A program made the translations under genes and the position numbers. This document shows, one piece after another, positions 1 to 5,680 of a DNA stretch of 6,574 bases. The stretch is from Planctomycetota bacterium (lineage in GTDB: Bacteria > Planctomycetota > Planctomycetia > Pirellulales > Pirellulaceae). The notes beneath the pieces are model-generated. The model had not been told where the DNA came from. It worked only from the letters and a program-made list of their open reading frames with translations, and ran no database searches. Location: the NCBI GenBank assembly GCA_024274855.1, contig JAJSAJ010000509.1, positions 1-6,574 of the forward strand, given 5' to 3'. Position 1 is the stretch's first letter; every line of letters starts with the position of its first letter.

Positions 1-975
1 CTTTGCGACGTCCAGAGTGACCTTGGCCGGATAGACGAGTCCCCAGTCCCGGCGCCGTTCGAAGGACTCGAGTAACACGGCCAGTGACGCCGAGACGCGG
101 CCATCGAAATAGGGTGTGCCGTTGATTGTAATGCGGACCGGCTGGCTGAAATCGACCATTTTCGGGTGCAGCCAAAGGGTCATTCGGGACACGTTCATAG
201 TCGTAACGTCCAGCCGGTTCGCGCCTCGATTGCTTGCTTCGATCGAGGCACCGTTGCGATTGACCGTCTTGCGAATCAACTGCCATTGGTTCCATTGTTC
301 TATCGGGCAGTCCTTGCGACCACTGTGGCCATTGCCGCGCACTGTATCGTATTCCAGAGTCCCCTCGATGGTCCCGTTGAGCGTGATCCACCGATTGTGA
401 CGCACAGGGTAGCACATTCGGGTGACCCAGCCGGTTGGCGAAGCGAGCACGATGTGGGGAAAGAAAGGATCTCGTCGTAGATTGCGACCGGCTTCGAAAA
501 ACTCGAGAATGTGTTGTTTTGCATACCCTATCGGATGTCCTTCCGGGTGCTCCCTGAAGACGTGTGCGATGCCTTTTTCAGTAAGCATTCTATCCGCCTG
601 CCGAGCATAGGCGATGTCGGTGTCGCGACCACGGATGCCATGTGTTGCATCGGTAACGCCATGCAGGATACAGAACGGTGTGCCGCGGATTACGGGCCAA
701 TAAGCCAGAGCCCACGCACCGGCACTGCCGATGACGGCCGCGAACCGATCGGGCTGCCGCTGTATTTGGTGATAGGCCCCGAAGCCACCCATCGAGTGTC
801 CCATGAGGAAGACTCGATCCGCGTCCACATTGAAGCGTGTCTTACATTCCCGGATAACGTCGGCAAGGTAGTCATCCGCTTCCGCCAGGCACCAGCGTGC
901 ATTGTCGTTCTTGTTCCATGGCGCCGAAGGCCCGACGCCGACCATGCCGATCGTCTCGAAGATGTCACCCAATCG
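1..975 (-). CDS. C-terminal catalytic part of the esterase, downstream of the in-frame TAG, partial at window edge
   Basis: Frame of 325 codons continuing in phase after the TAG and open to the window edge. It holds the catalytic core: a substrate-side stretch GVGPSAPWNKND near the start, LMGHSMGGF with the nucleophile Ser, a strand-turn CILHGVTD with the probable Asp, and EHPEGHP with the probable His. After about residue 320 of the whole protein comes a beta-rich region (TGWVTRMCYPV, then FSQPVRITINGTPYFDG, then RRRDWGLVYPAKVTLDV), a C-terminal extension of the hydrolase. The first internal ATG is at 945, with no convincing ribosome site before it, and a restart there would lack both the signal peptide and the HGGG motif. 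I see it as the remainder of the interrupted gene. The true 3' end is beyond the left edge. Confidence 0.6.
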
Positions 976-1437
976 CTAGCTGGTCTTCGGCGTGTCCGGG
1001 TCAGCCGGCCGCATGTATCGGTCCGGTGTTGTTCGCAGGCTGCCTTTGCCGCCGCCGTGCATGAAGACGACCAGGCCGGTCGGTCGCTCGGCGCGATAGT
1101 TCGTAGGGACGACTAAGTACAGCAAATCGTCCGGGTGTTTCTGGCGTAGCTGGGGTTGTGTGAAATGCTCTTTCTCGTAGTAGCCTGGTTTCACGGCCTG
1201 AGTCGGTCGGAAGCGAAGTGCCTTGATGACGTCTTTCCAATTCTGGTCATATGCTGCAAGCTTATGCGACAGGCTCGCCTTTTCGTCTGAATCCTTGCTT
1301 TGAAGATACTGCCTGGCGAGTGTTATCGCATCGCAGAGGTCGCTTGCCCGTGCCAATTCGGCCGATACTGCCACTAGGAAGAGACTGATCACGACGAAGC
1401 CTGGGGGAAATGCAATCCGTCGATCGTGTCTCTTCAT
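976..1437 (-). CDS. N-terminal fragment of the secreted esterase (signal peptide plus oxyanion-hole region)
   Basis: This is the part that would be translated from the ATG at 1437 to the TAG at 976-978, 153 codons. It carries a clear signal peptide with cleavage expected after residue 31 (ARA, then SDL). A helical segment of about 60 residues follows, then the first core strands of an alpha/beta-hydrolase, ending soon after MHGGGKGS at 126-133. It has no nucleophile serine, acid or histidine. The last residues (PDTPKTS) run directly into RLGDIF in the same frame beyond the stop, with no frame change. If the stop is real, the product is an exported, probably unstable stub; it should not be read as a complete small protein. 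An automated annotator would probably call it hypothetical. Confidence 0.6.
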   Translation of the reverse strand: MKRHDRRIAFPPGFVVISLFLVAVSAELARASDLCDAITLARQYLQSKDSDEKASLSHKLAAYDQNWKDVIKALRFRPTQAVKPGYYEKEHFTQPQLRQKHPDDLLYLVVPTNYRAERPTGLVVFMHGGGKGSLRTTPDRYMRPADPDTPKTS

Positions 1438-1441
1438 GATG

Positions 1442-1449
1442 ACCTCCTT
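1442..1449 (-). promoter_or_regulatory. Strong ribosome binding site of the esterase gene
   Basis: On the minus strand the eight bases AAGGAGGT lie here, followed by a 4-5 base spacer and the ATG at 1437. This near-perfect Shine-Dalgarno fixes the start and suggests that the upstream part of the gene was under selection for translation until recently. Confidence 0.8.
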
Positions 1450-1488
1450 CGATTCCAGGGCCCCCTGTGTTTCCTCGCGGCGAGATCT

Positions 1489-1517
1489 GTCTTACCATCC
1501 GTATCGATACAGATCAA
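1489..1517 (-). promoter_or_regulatory. Weak sigma70-type promoter candidate for the esterase gene, with a palindrome in the spacer
   Basis: On the minus strand TTGATC (1512-1517) stands 17 bases upstream of TAAGAC (1489-1494). The -35 matches four of six consensus bases and the -10 only three, so the promoter is speculative. The perfect palindrome GTATCGATAC at 1501-1510 sits inside the spacer, a position where a dimeric repressor would block RNA polymerase. Planctomycete promoters are poorly defined, which lowers confidence further. Confidence 0.2.
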
Positions 1518-1521
1518 GCTG

Positions 1522-1592
1522 TTGTGGGGCGGTCTCCTGACCGTCCCACGCGTGAACCTCCGGTCTTTGGCGGGCGGGAGACCCGCCCACAA
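1522..1592. repeat. 71-bp imperfect inverted-repeat element (MITE/REP-like) containing two hairpins
   Basis: The left end TTGTGGGGCGGTCTCC (1522-1537) matches the reverse complement of the right end (1577-1592) at 14 of 16 positions. Internally GACCG (1539-1543) and CGGTC (1561-1565) are also inverted copies. The left half forms its own hairpin: 11-bp stem 1524-1534 / 1539-1549 with one G-T pair and a four-base loop. The right half forms a 7-bp stem 1572-1578 / 1582-1588 with a three-base loop. There is no coding capacity and no clear target-site duplication, although CAAGC occurs on both flanks. It lies upstream of both divergent genes, so it is not a terminator for either. It is best seen as a small dispersed intergenic element; the copy number elsewhere cannot be seen here. 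Confidence 0.55.
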
Positions 1593-1821
1593 CGGGTGCA
1601 AGCGTGTTGAGCTGCCGCACTGGCTCCGCTCGTGTTTCAGGTTGTTTGACGATAGCAGTGTTTCTCCGGCGCGTGCTCAGGCAGTGCCACTTCCCTTTGG
1701 AGTCTGAACAAACACCGAGCATTGTTGACTTGTTGCCAAAAAGCAAGTGACTAATCGGATCGAATCAATGGGGCCCCACGCGGTAGCTCGAAGTTCGTTG
1801 ACGGTTCTGCCGTCCTGTGAA

Positions 1822-1851
1822 TTTGCACGGGCCACCAGCCGGTGATAGAAT
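1822..1851 (+). promoter_or_regulatory. Candidate extended -10 promoter for the large secreted-protein operon
   Basis: TGATAGAAT at 1843-1851 combines an extended -10 TG with TAGAAT, five of six matches to TATAAT. TTTGCA at 1822-1827, 18 bases upstream, matches the -35 consensus at four of six. A transcript from here would have a leader of about 220 bases before the start at 2078. It is the best sigma70-like match I found upstream of this gene, but it remains a prediction. Confidence 0.3.
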
Positions 1852-2006
1852 GGTCGACGGTGTTGTGGTTGTTTGGTTTTCGCCGGAATTGCACTGCAAA
1901 GACCTGTCCCACCGCTGAACGGGACGCGATCTCATCTCGACGTCGCAAAGCTCCGTGCATCCGGCCGTCGTTGCATCCGAAACGGCGCTGTTCGACGTGC
2001 GTTTCA

Positions 2007-2040
2007 CTTGCCGCGGGCGGCAACTCATCCGGCCGGCAAG
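2007..2040 (+). promoter_or_regulatory. Two mutually exclusive hairpins in the leader of the large gene
   Basis: TTGCCG at 2008-2013 can pair perfectly with CGGCAA at 2018-2023 (loop CGGG). The same strand extended by one base (CTTGCCG, 2007-2013) can pair perfectly with CGGCAAG at 2034-2040. The two structures cannot coexist and lie about 25 bases before the ribosome site. Short GC-rich stems arise easily by chance, so a regulatory role is only a possibility. Confidence 0.25.
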
Positions 2041-2063
2041 GCAGCGACCCTTGGAATCCGCGT

Positions 2064-2069
2064 GAGGAG
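2064..2069 (+). promoter_or_regulatory. Ribosome binding site that favours the second ATG (2078)
   Basis: GAGGAG lies two bases before the ATG at 2072 but eight bases before the in-frame ATG at 2078. Normal Shine-Dalgarno spacing therefore favours 2078, shortening the protein from 1202 to 1200 residues and leaving a signal peptide that starts MLRVLFF. Confidence 0.65.
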
Positions 2070-2077
2070 ATATGCTC

Positions 2078-5000
2078 ATGCTCCGGGTACTTTTCTTCGT
2101 CCTGGTATCGTGGCTCGTCTTGGTTTCCTGGCCGGTCCGCGGCACTACCGTGTGGGCTAAAGACCCACCGACAGCTAAGCCTGCTGCGAAAACCGAGCCA
2201 CAATCCGAGGCGGAGACGCAACCGGTGGGCAAGCCGCCGGCAGCATCCAAGAAACTGAAAGCTCCGAAACCCGCGTCGGGAAAACCGGCTTCCGTGGCAT
2301 TTGGGATTGAAAGTCCCCCCGTTGTTCAGGAATCGGGCACGACGAAGGCTGGCGGGTTGCCACCGGTACGGCAGGAGCACGTCATTTATGTTCCCTACAA
2401 GAAACTGCTGGATGTGTTCGAAGACGAGGATTCGTCGATTGTACTGCCGTACGGCCAGTTTTTGCAGATGTGGAGTCGTCTGGCGAAACCCGATCAGCGA
2501 GGTACGACGCCTCCGGTGCAGGCGGTGATCACACGCGCCGACTATGTGGGCGCGGTCCAGGGCGACTTGGCGCGGCTGAAGGCAACGTTGGACGTCGATG
2601 TGCTTGTTTCCGAGTGGGCGCGGTTGCCGGTCGAGTTTGGTGATGTGGCCATCGGCGCGGCACAGGCTTCGGACGACTCGGTGCTGCTGCGGGGCGTGGG
2701 CGAAGGGCGGTACGAGCTGCTGGTTCGTGGCCGAGGTAAACACCAGATCACGCTGAATCTGGTGGCGGGCGTGAAGTCGGCCCCCGACGGGCGTAGTTTC
2801 GTCGTGCAGTGTCCGGCAGTTGGCGTCAGCACGCTGGATTTGGAAATCCCCGAACCGGACTTGGCTGTGCAGGTCGCGCCGCGGCGCACCGCCCAGACGC
2901 GAACCAAAGGGAAGCAGTCGACGCAAGTCAGCGCCGTGTTGGGTGCCACCAAACAATTCACGGTCAGCTGGCAACCCAAGTCCGGCCGGATGGGCGAGAC
3001 CACCGGACTGGCCAACGTCACCGACACGATCGTTGTCGAGGTGGGGGACGGTGTTGTCCACACACAGGCCGTGTTTGACTACCAGATCCTCCGTGGCACA
3101 TTAAGCGAATTGGTGGTTGAGATCCCGGCAGAGCAACGCCTGTTGGATGTCCAAACGCCCGGCTTGCGTGACTGGCAGACCGAGTTGGTTAAGGAGCGAC
3201 AGCGTGTCAAGGTGCGTTTGCACGCGCCCGTGACCAAGGCGGTTCGTCTGGAACTGCACACGGAGGCCCCGATGGCCGCTGCCGCGTTCTCGGTCGGCCG
3301 CATGCGCGTGGTCGGCGCGGCACGAGAAAGCGGCATCCTGGCCATTCGCGGTGCCGAGGACGTGGGATTGGAGTTCGTAGAGCGTACCTCGGTTACTCGT
3401 ATTGATGCTGCCGACGCTCCGGAATCATTGCGCAAACCGCGCAGCACGTTCTATAAGTTTTTCACCCCCGACCACCAACTGTCTGTCGTGGCCTCCGAGC
3501 TGCAACCTCGGATCGTCGTTGACAGCCACGTATCGATTCTGTTGGACAAGACACGTCTTACGGTGCGAGCCGATTTTCGGTATCAGGTCTCGCGCTCCGG
3601 GATCTTTTCGCTGGCCTATCGTTTGCCGACTGGATTCCAAGTCGACGACGTGCGGACGGAGTCGATGGAGCGGTTCGAGGTCACAGCGGCCAAAGACGGG
3701 CAGACGCTGACCGTCTACTTCACCAAGAAGTTGCTCGGTGACCTGGCTGTGGCCGTAACCGCCAGTCAGACGCGAGATCGAGCGGCCGGCCAGTTGACAA
3801 TCCCGCTGCCGGAACCGCTGAACATTACCCTGGAACGAGGGCTCGTTGCTGTTTTGGCCCCTGAGTCGTTGGAGATTAAGACGGACGCGGCTCAGCTTCA
3901 GGCCGCACGTGCCGCGACACCGGCAGAGCTGACGGCGAAAGGGTTCCAGCCGAAAGCTCCGGACGGCTCGGCATTGGCTGCGGCCTTTTCGTTCGTCACT
4001 CGCCCGGTTCGCATCGTACAGACGATCACCGAACGGCCTCGGCGGATGACCGTCATGGTTGGCACGGTGGCCAATGTGCGGGAAGATGTTGTCCAAGTTG
4101 CAACGGTGTTGCACTATCGCATCCAGTTCGCCGGCACCGATACCTTTCGGCTTGTCGTGCCCGCCGCGGTCTCCGATCGACTGCAAATCGACGGGAACGC
4201 GATCAAGGAGCGACGTCCCGCGGAACAGCCCCGCGAGGACGGGACCATTGAGTGGACGATTGTGCGGCACTCCGAAGCATTAGGCGAGTGTACGTTCACA
4301 GTCACCTACGATCAGAAGATCTCGATTCCCGAACAGGGAATGCAATTTGATTTGGTGCCGATCCAGGCGTTGGACGTCGACCGAGAGGCAGGCGAAATCG
4401 CCATCCAAAAAGATCGTGCCCTGTCGGTCGCGGCGACCCCAAGTGGCCTGGAAGAAATCGACCCGCGTGAACTGACGCAACCGCTCGGCTCACAACCTTA
4501 CCTGGCCTACCGTTATTTCCAGCATCCAGCTCGCTTGACACTGAGTGTCACGAAATACGAACTGCAAGATGTGGTCAAGACCGTCGTAAGCCGGGCTTAT
4601 ATCGAGGCCGTTGTCACGGAGGACGGTCCGGTGACCATGCGAGCTCGTTACGCCTTGAAGTCCAGCGAGCGCCAACGCTTGGCAATCACGCTCCGCAACC
4701 CGCGAATCCTGGGGATTACCGTGGCCGGACAGGCGGTCGCTCCGGAAAAGACGCCTCCCGCGGCCAACACCGGTGCCGAGGATAAGACGTACTTGATCAA
4801 TGTGGCCCGGTCGACTGCCACGGACGAACCGTTTCAGATCGCCGTTGTCTTCGAATCGCCGCTGCCCGAATCGTCGCTCAGCATCACGAATCTTCTGCAA
4901 CTGGCGCTGCCTCGCTTTGCGGAAGGCGTCAAGTTTCAACAGGTTTACGTGCGCGTCTGGGTCCCCAGAGACTATCGGTTGGTCGGAGACCCCCAACAGT

Positions 5001-5680
5001 TCACCAGCCATGTCAGTGTCGGATTGTGGGATGCACGCCAGATTACACAGGCTTCAGACAATCCAGATTCATGGTTTCCCAAAGATGTTTCCTCGTTCGA
5101 TTTTCAGGTCGGAGGAACTCCCTATCTGTTCAGCAGCCTGACTGCTCCCTCGGAGTTGGCGATCGAGTACTGGCACATTCCGACCATGACGGTCATTGCC
5201 AGCTTGGTCGTCTTGTTTGTTGGCGGGCTGCTGCTGCGATGCTCGTTGGATGTCAAGGTATTCACGGTTTTGGCAGTTGTATTTGCCGTGGCGCTGGCCA
5301 GGCTGTTCTGGCCATCGGTTGTTTTCAGCTGGTTGCTTGCCGCGCGTCTGGGAATTGCTGCAGTCATCGCGTTGTGGCTGGTCGCCTGGTTGCTGCATGT
5401 TCGCCGCGCCGGTTATTTGCAACTTGCTTCATCTCAGTTGCTCAAGGCGGGATCAAGGACGGCAAGTCTTGCGACCCCGAGCGGCTTGTCTTCGGTTGTT
5501 GACGATACGTCGACGCTGTCGGAACCGCCGGATGTGGCGACGGCCGAGCAAGCCGAGCAGTCTGGGCAAGCCGAGCAAACATCCGAGCCTCTCGATGCGG
5601 GCGCCAGCCCCTTCGTGTCGCCGGCCGAACAGGTTGATGACCAGCCGGATCAACCGGAAAGGGGGCATGATGAGCAGTAG
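2078..5680 (+). CDS. Large secreted, C-terminally membrane-anchored beta-rich protein of unknown function (planctomycete type)
   Basis: 1200 residues from the ATG at 2078 (1202 from 2072). I do not recognise a named family. Seen in order: signal peptide 1-27 (cleavage after VWA); low-complexity Ala/Pro/Lys/Glu linker about 28-75; a conserved-looking block about 102-132, starting VIYVPYKKLLDVF and ending GQFLQMW; then a long beta-rich region to about 1030 with alternating hydrophobic residues. That region contains at least four divergent copies of a module of 73-86 residues (326-398, 492-566, 670-748, 845-930). Three hydrophobic helices follow at about 1037-1053, 1061-1078 and 1087-1106, then HVRR and a Gln/Glu/Asp-rich tail of about 90 residues. 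Expected topology: the bulk outside the inner membrane, anchored at the C-terminal side. No catalytic motif or metal site is evident, so a structural, binding or scaffold role is more likely than enzymatic, but this is inference. The stop overlaps the start of a paralogous gene. Confidence 0.85.
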   Translation: MLRVLFFVLVSWLVLVSWPVRGTTVWAKDPPTAKPAAKTEPQSEAETQPVGKPPAASKKLKAPKPASGKPASVAFGIESPPVVQESGTTKAGGLPPVRQEHVIYVPYKKLLDVFEDEDSSIVLPYGQFLQMWSRLAKPDQRGTTPPVQAVITRADYVGAVQGDLARLKATLDVDVLVSEWARLPVEFGDVAIGAAQASDDSVLLRGVGEGRYELLVRGRGKHQITLNLVAGVKSAPDGRSFVVQCPAVGVSTLDLEIPEPDLAVQVAPRRTAQTRTKGKQSTQVSAVLGATKQFTVSWQPKSGRMGETTGLANVTDTIVVEVGDGVVHTQAVFDYQILRGTLSELVVEIPAEQRLLDVQTPGLRDWQTELVKERQRVKVRLHAPVTKAVRLELHTEAPMAAAAFSVGRMRVVGAARESGILAIRGAEDVGLEFVERTSVTRIDAADAPESLRKPRSTFYKFFTPDHQLSVVASELQPRIVVDSHVSILLDKTRLTVRADFRYQVSRSGIFSLAYRLPTGFQVDDVRTESMERFEVTAAKDGQTLTVYFTKKLLGDLAVAVTASQTRDRAAGQLTIPLPEPLNITLERGLVAVLAPESLEIKTDAAQLQAARAATPAELTAKGFQPKAPDGSALAAAFSFVTRPVRIVQTITERPRRMTVMVGTVANVREDVVQVATVLHYRIQFAGTDTFRLVVPAAVSDRLQIDGNAIKERRPAEQPREDGTIEWTIVRHSEALGECTFTVTYDQKISIPEQGMQFDLVPIQALDVDREAGEIAIQKDRALSVAATPSGLEEIDPRELTQPLGSQPYLAYRYFQHPARLTLSVTKYELQDVVKTVVSRAYIEAVVTEDGPVTMRARYALKSSERQRLAITLRNPRILGITVAGQAVAPEKTPPAANTGAEDKTYLINVARSTATDEPFQIAVVFESPLPESSLSITNLLQLALPRFAEGVKFQQVYVRVWVPRDYRLVGDPQQFTSHVSVGLWDARQITQASDNPDSWFPKDVSSFDFQVGGTPYLFSSLTAPSELAIEYWHIPTMTVIASLVVLFVGGLLLRCSLDVKVFTVLAVVFAVALARLFWPSVVFSWLLAARLGIAAVIALWLVAWLLHVRRAGYLQLASSQLLKAGSRTASLATPSGLSSVVDDTSTLSEPPDVATAEQAEQSGQAEQTSEPLDAGASPFVSPAEQVDDQPDQPERGHDEQ
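5543..5580 (+). repeat. Short Ala-Glu-Gln repeats in the C-terminal tail
   Basis: Three imperfect copies of GCCGAGCA(A/G), separated by a few bases, encode the AEQ-AEQ-SGQ-AEQ stretch in the tail after the last membrane helix. They form a low-complexity acidic/Gln-rich linker and may vary in copy number between strains. Confidence 0.5.
5661..5665 (+). promoter_or_regulatory. Ribosome site within the upstream coding end
   Basis: GGGGG preceded by GGAAA lies in the last codons of the upstream gene, four bases before the ATG at 5670 and one base before the ATG at 5667. The spacing favours 5670. The Shine-Dalgarno and start sit inside the preceding gene, as is usual for translational coupling. 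Confidence 0.5.

Larger units (their letters stand above)
1..1437 (-). pseudogene. Secreted alpha/beta-hydrolase (esterase / prolyl-oligopeptidase-like), one in-frame TAG, 3' end outside window
   Basis: Read through the TAG at 976-978, this is one continuous frame of 479 codons running off the left edge. Seen, counting the stop as position 154: a signal peptide (basic KRHDRR start, hydrophobic stretch about 14-26, likely cleavage after ARA at 29-31); an oxyanion-hole motif HGGG at 127-130 after a hydrophobic strand (LVVFM); a nucleophile elbow GHSMGG with Ser215; Asp263 in HGVTD; and His301 in EGHP. The order and spacing fit a Ser-Asp-His alpha/beta-hydrolase. A further beta-rich part of about 170 residues follows. 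Families of this type cleave esters or short peptides outside the cytoplasm; the substrate cannot be told. The stop separates the oxyanion hole from the triad, so neither fragment alone should be active. Most likely a recent nonsense mutation or a sequence error, since the rest of the frame is intact. A strong Shine-Dalgarno supports the start at 1437. Confidence 0.8.
1438..2077. other. Divergent intergenic region without a gene
   Basis: About 640 bases lie between the two divergent starts. Short open frames here are antisense to, or extend into, the neighbouring genes and lack ribosome sites, signal peptides or recognisable protein sequence, so I call no gene. The region holds an inverted-repeat element at 1522-1592, weak promoter candidates for each direction, and small hairpins at 2007-2040. 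A 10-bp direct repeat (CATCCGGCCG) occurs at 1958-1967 and 2026-2035. Between about 1593 and 1820 I see no feature I can support. Confidence 0.7.

Noticed and set aside
976..978. Frameshift rather than a stop as the cause of the broken esterase
   Set aside because: Codon-by-codon reading shows both halves are in the same frame; only a TAG intervenes.
511..1116. 201-codon plus-strand open frame
   Set aside because: Antisense to the esterase frame, which carries clear catalytic motifs.
1524..1549. Intrinsic terminator
   Set aside because: The stem is strong, but there is no T-run after it and neither flanking gene ends here; both start from this region and read outwards.
1426..1707. Possible small plus-strand gene of 93 codons in the intergenic region
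   Set aside because: Runs through the inverted-repeat element and overlaps the esterase start; no ribosome site and no recognisable sequence.
1751..3061. 436-codon open frame on the minus strand
   Set aside because: Antisense to the intergenic region and the start of the large gene. It is Arg/His/Gln-rich without domain logic, and the plus-strand frame has a signal peptide, ribosome site and paralogue. It is a shadow of GC-rich third positions.
3425..4270. 281-codon minus-strand open frame
   Set aside because: Entirely antisense to the large gene, with no plausible protein features or ribosome site.
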